Assembly (NCBI RefSeq): GCF_050947335.1
Contig: NW_027473495.1
Span: forward strand, 209,174-273,173
From: Megachile rotundata
Lineage: Eukaryota > Arthropoda > Insecta > Hymenoptera > Megachilidae
Direction of reading: 5' to 3'
Length of the DNA stretch: 64,000 nucleotides
The notes below the pieces were generated by a model, which searched no databases, was not told the DNA's origin, and worked only from the letters and a program-made list of their open reading frames with translations. Shown in pieces: positions 27,236 to 40,900 of this stretch. The stretch's first letter is position 1, and the number at the start of each line of letters is the position of its first letter. The position numbers were made by a program, and so were the translations under genes.

Positions 27236-30120
27236 TGTATGATTGTGATTGTATGATTGTGATTGTATGATTGTGATTGTATGATTGTGACTGTATGATT
27301 GTGATTGTATGATTGTGATTGTGTGATTGCGATTGTATGATTGCGATTGTATGATTGTGATTGTATGATTGTGATTGTATGATTGTGATTGTATGACTGT
27401 GATTGTATGGTTGTGATTGTATGATTGTGATTGTATGATTAGGATTGTATGATTGTGATAGTATGATTGTGATTGTATGACTGTGATTGTATGATTGTGA
27501 TTGTATGATTGTGATTGTATGATTGTGATTGTATGATTGTATTTGGGAGATTGTATTTTGGAGATTGTAATTGTATGATTGCGATTGTATGATTGTGATT
27601 GTATGATTGTGATTGTATGACTGTGATTGTATGATTGTGATTGTGCGATTGTGAATGTACGATTGTGATTGTACGATTGTGATATTACGATTGTGATTGT
27701 ATGATTATGATTGTATGATTGTGATAGTATGATTGTGATTGTAAGATTGTGATTGTCTGATTGTGGTTGTATGATTGTGATTGTATGATTGTGATTGTAT
27801 GATTATGATTGTATGATTATGATTGTATGATTGTGATTGCATGATTGTGATTGTATGATTGTGATAATATGATTGTGATTGTATGACTGTGATTGTATGA
27901 TTGTGACTGTATGATTGTGATAGTATGATTGTGATAGTATGACTGTGATTGTATGACTTTGATTGTATGATTGTGACTGTATGATTGTGATTGTATGATT
28001 ATGGTTGTATGATTGTGATTGCATGATTGTGATTGTATGATTGTGATTGCATGATTTCGAATGTATGATTGTGATTGTATGATTGTGATTGTATGATTGT
28101 GATTGTATGATTGTGATTGTATGATTGTATTTGGGAGATTGTATTTTGGAGATTGTAATTGTATGATTGCGATTGTATGATTGTGATTGTATGATTGTGG
28201 TGTATGATTGTGATTGTATGATTGTAATTGTATGATTATGATTGTATGATTGTGATTGTATGATTGTGATGGTTTGATTGTGATTGTATGATTGCGATAT
28301 TATAATTGTGATTGTATGATTGTGATTGTATGATTGTATTTGGGAGATTGTATTTGGGAGATTGTAATTGTATGATTGCGATTGTATGATTGTGATTGTA
28401 TGATTGTGATTGTATGATTGTGACTGTATGATTGTGATAGTATGATTGTGATAGTATGACTGTGATTGTATGACTTTGATTGTATGATTGTGACTGTATG
28501 ATTGTGATTGTCTGATTGTGGTTGTATGATTGTGATTGTATGATTGTGATTGTATGATTGTCATTGTATGATTATCATTGTATGATTGTGATTGCATGAT
28601 TGCGATTGTATGATTGAGATTGCATGATTTTGTATGTACGATTGTGATTGTATGATTGTGATTGTATGATTGTGATTGCATGATTTTGAATGTATGATTG
28701 TGATTGTATGATTGTGATTGTATGATTGTGATTGTATGATTGTGATTGTATGATTGTGATAATATGATTGTGAATGTATGATTGTGATTGTATGTCTGTG
28801 ATTGTATGATTGTGATTGTATGATTGTGATTGTATGATTGTGATTGTATGATTCTGATAGTATGATTGTGATTGTATGATTGTGATTGTATGATTGTGAT
28901 TGTATGATTGTGATTGTATGATTGTATTTGGGAGATTGTATTTGGGAGATTGTAATTGTATGATTGCGATTGTATGATTGAGATTGTATGATTGTGATTG
29001 TACGATTGTGATTGTATGATTGTGATAGTATGATTGTGATTGTGTGATTGTGATTGTATGACTGTGATTGTATGATTGTGATAGTATGATTGTGATTGTA
29101 TGATTGTGATTGTATGACTGTGATTGTATGATTGTGATTGTGCGATTGTGATTGTACGATTGTGATTGTACGATTGTGATTGTATGATTATGATTGTATG
29201 ATTATGATTGTATGATTGTGATTGCATGATTGTGATTGTATGATTGAGATTGCATGATTTTGTATGTATGATTGTGATTGTATGATTGTGATTGTATGAT
29301 TGTGATTGTATGATTGTGATTGTATGATTGTGATTGTATGACTGCGATTGTATGATTGTGATTGTGCGATTGTGATTGTACGATTGTGATTGTACGATTG
29401 TGATTGTATGATTGTGATTGTGTGATTATGATGGAATGATTGTGATTGCATGATTGTGATTGTATGATTGTGATTGTATGATTGTGATTGTATGATTGTG
29501 ATTGCATGATTGTGATTGTATGATTGTGATTGTATGATTGTGATTGTATGATTGTGATTGTATGATTGTAATTGTAAGATTATGATTGTATGATTGTGAT
29601 TGTATGATTGTGATTGTATGATTGTGATAGTATGATTGTGATTGTAAGATTGTGATTGTATGACTGTGATTGTATGATTGTGATTGTATGATTGTGATTG
29701 TATGATTGTGATAGTATGATTGTGATAGTATGACTGTGATTGTATGACTGTGATTGTATGATTGTGATTGTATGATTGTGATTGTCTGATTGTGATTGTA
29801 TGATTGTGATTGTATGATTGTGATTGTATGATTGTGATTGTATGACTGTGATTGTATGACTGTGATTGTATGATTGTGATTGTATGATTCTGATAGTATG
29901 ATTGTGATTGTATGATTGTGATTGTATGATTGTGATTGTATGATTGTATTTGGGAGATTGTAATTGTATGATTGCGATTGTATGATTGAGATTGTATGAT
30001 TGTGATTATATGATTGTGATTGTATGATTGTGATTGTATGATTGTGATAGTATGATTGTGATTGTAAGATTGTGATTGTATGATTGTGATTGTATGATTG
30101 TGATTGTATGATTGTGATTG
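27236..30120. repeat. 5,150-bp higher-order repeat, copy 3, truncated
   Basis: The copy follows copy 2 at an offset of 5,150 bp until about 29.3 kb. One extra consensus monomer then shifts the offset to 5,164. Near 30,120 the order of units departs from 24,957 (GTGACTG and TGCGT types) and takes up that of 6.1 kb. Copy 3 therefore ends after about 2.9 kb by a switch of template, not at unique DNA. Confidence 0.88.
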
Positions 30121-31226
30121 TATGATTGTGATTGTATGATTGCGATTGTATGATTGTGATTGTATGATTGTGGTGTATGATTGTGATTGTATGATTGTAA
30201 TTGTATGATTGCGATTGTATGATTGAGATTGTATGATTGTGATTATATGATTGTGATTGTATGATTGTGATTGTATGATTATGATAGTATGGTTGTGATT
30301 GTATGATTGTGATGGTATGATTGTGATTGTATGATTGTGATTGTATGATTGTGATTGTATGATTGTGATTGTATGATTGTGGTGTATGATTGTGATTGTA
30401 TGATTGTAATTGTATGATTATGATTGTATGATTGCGATTGTATGATTGTGATTGTATGATTGTGATTGTATGATTGTAATTGTATGACTGTGATTGTATG
30501 ATTGTGATTGTGCGATTGTGGTGTATGATTATGATAGTATGGTTGTGATTGTATGATTGTGATGGTATGATTGTGATTGTATGATTGCGATAGTATGATT
30601 GTGATTGTATTATTGTGATTGTATGATTGTGACTGTATGATTGTGATTGTATGATTGTGATTGCGTGATTGTGATTGTATGATTGCGATTGTATGATTGC
30701 GATTGTATGATTGCGATTGTATGATTGTGATTGTATGATTGTGATAGTATGATTGTGATAGTATGACTGTGATTGTATGACTGTGATTGTATGATTGTGA
30801 CTGTATGATTGTGATTGTCTGATTGTGGTTGTATGATTGTGATTGTATGATGGTGATTGTATGATTGTCATTGTATGATTATCATTGTATGATGGTGATT
30901 GCATGATTGCGATTGTATGATTGAGATTGCATGATTTTGTATGTATGATTGCGATTGTATGATTGTGATAGTATGATTGTGATTGTAAGATTGTGATTGC
31001 ATGATTGTCATTGTATGATTATTGTTGTATGATTGTGATTGCATGATTGTGATTGTATGATTGTGATTGCATGATTTTGAATGTATGATTGTGATTGTAT
31101 GATTGTGATTGTATGTCTGCGATTGTATGATTGTGATTGTATGATTGTGATTGTATGATTCTGATAGTATGATTGAGATTGTATGATTGTTATTGTATGA
31201 TTGTGATTGTATGATTGTGATTGTAT

Positions 31227-31282
31227 GATTGTATTTGGGAGATTGTATTTGGGAGATTGTATTTGGGAGATTGTAATTGTAT
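31227..31282. repeat. Triple TTTGGGA cassette
   Basis: Three successive GATTGTATTTGGGA units (31,227, 31,241, 31,255) are followed by the usual closing unit GATTGTAATTGTAT at 31,269. The equivalent site at 45,586 has only two, so a single-unit gain or loss occurred after the 14-kb duplication. Confidence 0.9.
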
Positions 31283-31870
31283 GATTGCGATTGTATGATT
31301 GAGATTGTATGATTGTGATTGTATGATTGTGATTGTATGATTGTGATTGTATGATTGTCATTGTATGATTATGATTGTATGATTGTGATTGTATGATTGT
31401 GATTGTATGATTGTGATTGTATGACTGTGATTGTATGATTGTGATTGTGCGAATGTGATTGTACGATTGTGATTGTACGATTGTGATTGTATGATTATGA
31501 TTGTATGATTATGATAGTATGGTTGTGATTGTATGGTTGTGATGGTATGATTGCGATTGCATGATTGTGATTGTATGATTGTGATTGTATGATTGTGATT
31601 GTATGATTGTGATTGTATGATTGTGATTGTATGATTGTGACTGTATGATTGTGACTGTATGATTGTGATTGTGTGATTGCGATTGTATGATTGCGATTGT
31701 ATGACTGTGATTGTACGATTGTGATTGTATGATTGTGATTGTATGATTAGGATTGTATGATTGTGATAGTATGATTGTGATTGTATGACTGTGATTGTAT
31801 GATTGTGATTGTATGATTGTGATTGTATGATTGTGATTGTATGATTGTGATTGTATGATTGTGATTGTAT

Positions 31871-31940
31871 GATTGTATTTGGGAGATTGTATTTTGGAGA
31901 TTGTATTTTGGAGATTGTATTTTGGAGATTGTAATTGTAT
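31871..31940. repeat. Fourfold TTTGGGA/TTTTGGA cassette
   Basis: One GATTGTATTTGGGA unit is followed by three GATTGTATTTTGGA units and the closing GATTGTAATTGTAT. Elsewhere the cassette is mostly one or two units. The fourfold form recurs at 46,174, offset 14,303, so it predates the 14-kb duplication. Confidence 0.9.
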
Positions 31941-32720
31941 GATTGCGATTGTATGATTGTGATTGTATGATTGTGATTGTATGATTGTGATTGTATGATT
32001 GTGATAATATGATTGTGAATGTATGATTGTGATTGTATGTCTGTGATTGTATGATTGTGATTGTATGATTGTGATTGTATGATTGTGATTGTATGATTGT
32101 GATTGTATGATTGTGATTGTATGATTGTGATTGTATGATTGTGATTGTATGATTGTGGTGTATGATTGTGATTGTATGATTGTAATTGTATGATTATGAT
32201 TGTATGATTGTGATTGTATGATTGTGATTGTATGATTGCGATTGTATGATTGTGATACTATGATTGTGATTGTATGATTGTGATAGTATGATTGTGATAG
32301 TATGACTGTGATTGTATGACTGTGATTGAATGACTGTGAGTGTATGATTGTGATTGTCTGATTGTGGTTGTATGATTGTGATTGTATGATTGTGATTGTA
32401 TGATTATGACTGTATGATTATGATTGTATGATTGTGATTGCATGATTGTGATTGTATGATTGTGATAATATGATTGTGATTGTATGACTGTGATTGTATG
32501 ACTGTGATTGTATGATTGTGATTGTATGATTCTGATAGTATGATTGTGATTGTATGATTGTGATTGTATGATTGTGATTGTATGATTGTGATTGTATGAT
32601 TGTATTTGGGAGATTGTAATTGTATGATTGCGATTGTATGATTGAGATTGTATGATTGTGATTGTATGATTGTGATTGTATGATTGTGATTGTATGATTG
32701 TGATAGTATGATTGTGATTG

Positions 32721-35700
32721 TAAGATTGTGATTGTATGATTGTGATTGTATGATTGCGATTGTATGATTGCGATTGTATGATTGCGATTGTATGATTGTG
32801 ATTGTATGATTGTGATAGTATGATTGTGATATTATGACTGTGATTGTATGACTGTGATTGTATGATTGTGACTGTATGATTGTGATTGTCTGATTGTGGT
32901 TGTATGATTGTGATTGTATGATGGTGATTGTATGATTGTCATTGTATGATTATCATTGTATGATTGTGATTGCATGATTGCGATTGTATGATAGAGATTG
33001 CATGATTTTGTATGTATGATTGTGATTGTATGATTGTGATAGTATGATTGTGATTGTAAGATTGTGATTGCATGATTGTCATTGTATGATTATGGTTGTA
33101 TGATTGTGATTGCATGATTGTGATTGTATGATTGTGATTGCATGATTTTGAATGTATGATTGTGATTGTATGATTGTGATTGTATGTCTGTGATTGTATG
33201 ATTGTGATTGTATGATTGTGATTGTATGATTGTGATTGTATGATTGTGATTGTATGATTCTGATAGTATGATTGAGATTGTATGATTGTGATTGTATGAT
33301 TGTGATTGTATGATTGTGATTGTATGATTGTATTTGGGAGATTGTATTTGGGAGATTGTAATTGTATGATTGTGATTGTATGATTGTGATTGTATGATTG
33401 TGATTGTATGATTGTGATTGTATGATTGTGATAGTATGATTGTGATTGTGTGATTGTGATAGTATGATTGTGATTGTATGATTGTGATTGTATGACTGTG
33501 ATTGTATGATTGTGATTGTGCGAATGTGATTGTACGATTGTGATTGTACGATTGTGATTGTATGATTATGATTGTATGATTATGATTGTATGATTGTGAT
33601 TGCATGATTGTGATTGTATGATTGTGATAGTATGATTGTGATTGTATGACTGTGATTGTATGACTGTGATTGTATGATTGTGATTGTATGATTGTCATTG
33701 TATGATTATGATTGTATGATTGTGATTGTATGATTGTGATTGTATGATTGTGATTGTATGATTGTGATTGTATGACTGTGATTGTATGATTGTGATTGTG
33801 CGAATGTGATTGTACGATTGTGATTGTACGATTGTGATTGTATGATTATGATTGTATGATTATGATTGTATGATTGTGATTGCATGATTGTGATTGTATG
33901 ATTGTGATTGTATGATTGTGATGGTATCATTGTGATTGTATGATTGCGATAGTATGATTGTGATTGTATGATTGTGATTGTATGATTGTGATTGTATGAT
34001 TGCGATTGTATGATTGTGATTGTATGATTATGATTGTATTATTGTGATTGTATGATTATGATAGTATGGTTGTGATTTTATGATTGCGATGGTATGATTG
34101 TGATTGTATGATTGCGATAGTATGATTGTGATTGTATGATTGTGTTTGTATGATTGTGACTGTATGCTTGTGATTGTATGATTGTAATTGCGTGATTGTG
34201 ATTGTATGATTGCGATTGTATGATTGTGATTGTATGTTTATGATTGTATGATTGTGATTGTATGATTGTGATTGTATGATTAGGATTGTATGATTGTGGT
34301 AGTATGATTGTGATTGTATGACTGTGATTGAATGATTGTGATTGTATGATTGTGTTTGGGAGATTGTATTTTGGAGATTGTAATTGTATGATTGCGATTG
34401 TATGATTGTGATTGTATGATTGTGATTGTATGATTGTGATTGTATGATTGCGATTGTATGATTGTGATTGTATGATTGTGATTGTATGATTGTAATTGTA
34501 TGATTATGATTGTATGATTGTGATTGTATGATTGTGATTGTATGGTTGTGATTGTATGACTGTGATTGTATGATTGTGATTGTGCGATTGTGATTGTACG
34601 ATTGTGATTGTACGATTGTGATTTTACGATTGTGATTGTATGATTATGATTGTATGATTGTGATAGTATGATTGTGATTGTAAGATTGTGATTGTATGAC
34701 TGTGATTGTATGATTGTGATTGTATGATTAGGATTGTATGATTGTGATAGTATGATTGTGATTGTATGATTGTGATTGTATGATTGTGATTGTATGATTG
34801 TGATTGTATGATTGTGATTGTATGATTGTGATTGTATGATTGTGGTGTATGATGGTGATTGTATGATTGTAATTGTATGATTATGATTGTATGATTGTGA
34901 TTGTACGATTGTGATTGTATGATTGTGATTGTATGATTGTGATTGTATGATTGTGATTGTATGATTGTGATAGTATGATTGTGATAGTATGACTGTGATT
35001 GTATGATTGTGATTGTATGATTGTAATTGTATGATTGCGATTGTATGATTGAGATTGTATGATTGTGATTGTATGATTGTGATTGTATGATTGTGATAGT
35101 ATGATTGTGATTGTGTGATTGTGATGGTATGACTGTGATTGTATGATTGTGATTGTGCGAATGTGATTGTACGATTGTGATTGTACGATTGTGATTGTAT
35201 GATTATGATTGTATGATTATGATTGTATGATTGTGATTGCATGATTGTGATTGTATGATTGTGATAGTATGATTGTGATTGTATGACTGCGATTGTATGA
35301 CTGTGATTGTATGATTGTGATTGTATGATTGCGATAGTATGATTGTGATTGTATGATTATGATTGTATGATTGTGATTGTATGATTGTGATGGTATCATT
35401 GTGATTGTATGATTGCGATAGTATGATTGTGATTGTATGATTGTGATTGTATGATTGTGATTGTATGATTGCGATTGTATGATTGTGATTGTATGATTAT
35501 GATTGTATTATTGTGATTGTATGATTATGATAGTATGGTTGTGATTGTATGATTGTGATGGTATGATTGTGATTGTATGATTGCGATTGTATGATTGTGA
35601 TTGTATGATTGTGATTGTATGATTGTGACTGTATGCTTGTGATTGTATGATTGTGATTGCGTGATTGTGATTGTATGATTGCGAATGTATGATTGCGATT

Positions 35701-37943
35701 GTATGATTGCGATTGTATGATTGTGATTGTATGATTGTGATAGTATGATTGTGATATTATGACTGTGATTGTATGACTGTGATTGTATGATTGTGACTGT
35801 ATGATTGTGATTGTCTGATTGTGGTTGTATGATTGTGATTGTATGATGGTGATTGTATGATTGTCATTGTATGATTATCATTGTATGATTGTGATTGCAT
35901 GATTGCGATTGTATGATAGAGATTGCATGATTTTGTATGTATGATTGTGATTGTATGATTGTGATAGTATGATTGTGATTGTAAGATTGTGATTGCATGA
36001 TTGTCATTGTATGATTATGGTTGTATGATTGTGATTGCATGATTGTGATTGTATGATTGTGATTGCATGATTTTGAATGTATGATTGTGATTGTATGATT
36101 GTGATTGTATGTCTGTGATTGTATGATTGTGATTGTATGATTGTGATTGTATGATTGTGATTGTATGATTGTGATTGTATGATTCTGATAGTATGATTGA
36201 GATTGTATGATTGTGATTGTATGATTGTGATTGTATGATTGTGATTGTATGATTGTATTTGGGAGATTGTATTTGGGAGATTGTAATTGTATGATTGTGA
36301 TTGTATGATTGTGATTGTATGATTGTGATTGTATGATTGTGATTGTATGATTGTGATTGTATGATTGTGATAGTATGATTGTGATTGTGTGATTGTGATT
36401 GTATGACTGTGATTGTATGATTGTGATTGTATGATTGTGATTGTATGATTGTGATAGTATGATTGTGATTGTATGATTGTGATTGTATGACTGTGATTGT
36501 ATGATTGTGATTGTGCGAATGTGATTGTACGATTGTGATTGTACGATTGTGATTGTATAATTATGATTGTATGATTATGATTGTATGATTGTGATTGCAT
36601 GATTGTGATTGTATGATTGTGATAGTATGATTGTGATTGTATGACTGTGATTCTATGACTGTGATTGTATGATTGTGATTGTATGATTGTCATTGTATGA
36701 TTATGATTGTATGATTGTGATTGTATGATTGTGATTGTATGATTGTGATTGTATGACTGTGATTGTATGATTGTGATTGTGCGAATGTGATTGTACGATT
36801 GTGATTGTACGATTGTGATTGTATGATTATGATTGTATGATTATGATTGTATGATTGTGATTGCATGATTGTGATTGTATGATTGTGATTGTATGATTGT
36901 GATTGTATGATTGTGATTGTATGACTGTGATTGTATGATTATGATGGAATGATTGTGATTGTATGATTGTGATTGTATGATTGTGATTGTATGATTGTGA
37001 TTGTATGATTGCGATTGTATGATTGTGATTGTATTATTGTAATTGTAAGATTATGATTGTATGATTGTGATTGTATGATTGTGGTGGTATGATAACGATT
37101 GTATGTGTGTGATTGTATGATTGCGATTGTATGATTGTGATTGTATGATTATGATTGTATGATTGTGATTGTATGATTGTGATTGTATGATTATGATTGT
37201 ATGGTTGTGACTGTATGATTGTGATGGTATGATTGCGATTGTATGATTCCGATCGTATGATTGTGATTGTATGATTATGATTGTATGATTGTGATTGTAT
37301 GATTGCGATTGTATGATTGTGATTGTATGTTTATGATTGTATGATTGTGATTGTATGATTGTGATTGTATGATTAGGATTGTATGATTGTGGTAGTATGA
37401 TTGTGATTGTATGAGTGTGATTGTATGATTGTGTTTGGGAGATTGTATTTTGGAGATTGTAATTGTATGATTGCGATTGTATGATTGTGATTGTATGATT
37501 GTGATTGTATGATTGTGATTGTATGATTGCGATTGTATGATTGTGATTGTATGATTGTGATTGTATGATTGTAATTGTATGATTATGATTGTATGATTGT
37601 GATTGTATGATTGTGATTGTATGGTTGTGATTGTATGATTGTGGTGTATGATTGTGATTGTACGATTGTAATTGTATGATTATGATTGTACGATTGTGAT
37701 TGTATGATTATGATTGTATGATTATGATTGTATGATTGTGATTGCATGATTGTGATTGTATGATTGTGATTGTATGATTGTGATTGTATGATTGTGATTG
37801 TATGACTGTGATTGTATGATTATGATGGAATGATTGTGATTGTATGATTGTGATTGTATGATTGTGATTGTATGATTGTGATTATATTATTGTAATTGTA
37901 AGATTATGATTGTATGATTGTGATTGTATGATTGTGATGGTAT
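32721..37943. repeat. Block B, copy 2
   Basis: The order of variant units matches 7.1-12.4 kb. GATGGTATCATTG is at 33,920 (offset 25,523), the GATAACG pair at 37,091/37,944 keeps the 853-bp spacing, and the minus-strand ATG-bearing units at 36,693 match 11,198. The offset of 25,523 equals 1,824 units minus the thirteen 13-bp units between them. A private substitution is GATTCCG at about 37.25 kb in place of GATTGCG. Confidence 0.85.
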
Positions 37944-40900
37944 GATAACGATTGTATGTGAGTGATTGTATGATTGCGATTGTATGATTGTGATTGTATG
38001 ATTATGATTGTATGATTGTGATTGTATGATTGTGATTGTATGATTATGATTGTATGGTTGTGATTGTATGATTGTGATTGTATGATTGTGACTGTATGAT
38101 TGTGGTTGTATGATTGTGATTGTGTGATTGCGATTGTATGATTGTGATAGTATGATTGTGATTGTATGACTGTGATTGTATGATTGTGATTGTATGATTG
38201 TGATAGTATGATTGTGATTGTATGACTGTGAGTGTATGATTGTGATTGTATGATTGTGATAGTATGATTGTGATTGTATGATTGTGATAGTATGATTGTG
38301 ATTGTAAGATTGTGATTGTATGACTGTGATTGTATGATTGTGATTGTATGATTGTGATTGTATGATTAGGATTGTATGATTGTGATAGTATGATTGTGAT
38401 TGTATGATTGTGATTGTATGATTGTGATTGTATGATTGTGATTGTATGATTGTGATTGTATGATTGTGATTGTATGATTGTGATTGTATGATTGTGGTGT
38501 ATGATTGTGATTGTATGATTGTAATTGTATGATTGTGATTGTATGATTGTGATTGTATGATTGTGATTGTATGATTGCGATTGTATGATTGTGATAGTAT
38601 GATTGTGATTGTATGATTGTGATAGTATGATTGTGATAGTATGACTGTGATTGTATGACTGTGATTGAATGATTGTGATTGTATGATTGTGATTGTCTGA
38701 TTGTGGTTGTATGATTGTGATTGTATGATTGCGATTGTATGATTGTGATTGTATGATTATGATTGTATTATTGTGATTGTATGATTATGATAGTATGGTT
38801 GTGATTGTATGATTGTGATGGTATGATTGTGATTGTATGATTGCGATAGTATGATTGTGATTGTATGATTGTGATTGTATGATTGTGACTGTATGATTGT
38901 GATTGTATGATTGCGATTGCGTGATTGTGATTGTATGATTGCGATTGTATGATTGCGATTGTATGATTGCGATTGTATGATTGTGATTGTATGATTGTGA
39001 TAGTATGATTGTGATATTATGGCTGTGATTGTATGACTGTGATTGTATGATTGTGACTGTATGATTGTGATTGTCTGATTGTGGTTGTATGATTGTGATT
39101 GTATGATGGTGATTGTATGATTGTCATTGTATGATTATCATTGTAGGATTGTGATTGCATGATTGCGATTGTATGATAGAGATTGCATGATTTTGTATGT
39201 TTGATTGTGATTGTATGATTGTGATAGTATGATTGTAATTGTATGATTATCATTGTATGATGGTGATTGCATGATTGCGATTGTATGATTGAGATTGCAT
39301 GATTTTGTATGTATGATTGCGATTGTATGATTGTGACTGTATGATTGTGATTGTCTGATTGTGGTTGTATGATTGTGATTGTATGATGGTGATTGTATGA
39401 TTGTCATTGTATGATTATCATTGTATGATGGTGATTGCATGATTGCGATTGTATGATTGAGATTGCATGATTTTGTATGTATGATTGCGATTGTATGATT
39501 GTGATAGTATGATTGTGATTGTAAGATTGTGATTGCATGATTGTCATTGTATGATTATGGTTGTATGATTGTGATTGCATGATTGTGATTGTATGATTGT
39601 GATTGCATGATTATGAATGTATGATTGTGATTGTATGATTGTGATTGTATGTCTGCGATTGTATGATTGTGATTGTATGATTGTGATTGTATGATTCTGA
39701 TAGTATGATTGAGATTGTATGATTGTTATTGTATGATTGTGATTGTATGATTGTGATTGTATGATTGTATTTGGGAGATTGTATTTGGGAGATTGTAATT
39801 GTATGATTGCGATTGTATGATTGAGATTGTATGATTGTGATTGTATGATTGTGATTGTATGATTGTGATTGTATGATTGTCATTGTATGATTATGATTGT
39901 ATGATTGTGATTGTATGATTGTGATTGTATGATTGTGATTGTATGACTGTGATTGTATGATTGTGATTGTGCGAATGTGATTGTACGATTGTGATTGTAC
40001 GATTGTGATTGTATGATTATGATTGTATGATTATGATAGTATGGTTGTGATTGTATGGTTGTGATGGTATGATTGCGATTGCATGATTGTGATTGTATGA
40101 TTGTGATTGTATGATTGTGATTGTATGATTGTGATTGTATGATTGTGACTGTATGATTGTGACTGTATGATTGTGATTGTATGATTGTGATTGTATGACT
40201 GTGATTGTATGATTATGATGGAATGATTGTGATTGTATGATTGTGATTGTATGATTGTGATTGTATGATTGTGATTGTATGATTGTGATTATATTATTGT
40301 AATTGTAAGATTATGATTGTATGATTGTGATTGTATGATTGTGATGGTATGATAACGATTGTATGTGAGTGATTGTATGATTGCGATTGTATGATTGTGA
40401 TTGTATGATTATGATTGTATGATTGTGATTGTATGATTGTGATTGTATGATTATGATTGTATGGTTGTGACTGTATGATTGTGATGGTATGATTGCGATT
40501 GTATGATTGCGATCGTATGATTGTGATTGTATGATTATGATTGTATGATTGTGATTGTATGATTGCGATTGTATGATTGTGATTGTATGATTGTGATTGT
40601 ATGATTGTGATTGTATGATTGTGACTGTATGATTGTGGTTGTATGATTGTGATTGTGTGATTGCGATTGTATGATTGTGATAGTATGATTGTGATTGTAT
40701 GACTGTGATTGTATGATTGTGATTGTATGATTGTGATAGTATGATTGTGATTGTATGATTGTGATAGTATGATTGTGATTGTAAGATTGTGATTGTATGA
40801 CTGTGATTGTATGATTGTGATTGTATGATTGTGATTGTATGATTAGGATTGTATGATTGTGATAGTATGATTGTGATTGTATGATTGTGATTGTATGATT

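Larger units (their letters stand above)
30121..32720. repeat. Connector segment, copy 1
   Basis: Contains 13-bp units at 30,166, 30,375, 30,514 and 32,151. It also holds a triple TTTGGGA cassette (31,227-31,268), a fourfold cassette (31,871-31,926) and a single one near 32.6 kb. From 30,583 it recurs at 44,984 with an offset of 14,401 falling to 14,303 through whole-unit losses. No gene or RNA feature is visible. Confidence 0.8.

Noticed and set aside
31227..31268. G-quadruplex potential in the triple TTTGGGA cassette
   Set aside because: G runs of three are 14 bp apart and only up to three occur in a row here. Four short-looped G runs are not available, and the TTTTGGA form has only two G.
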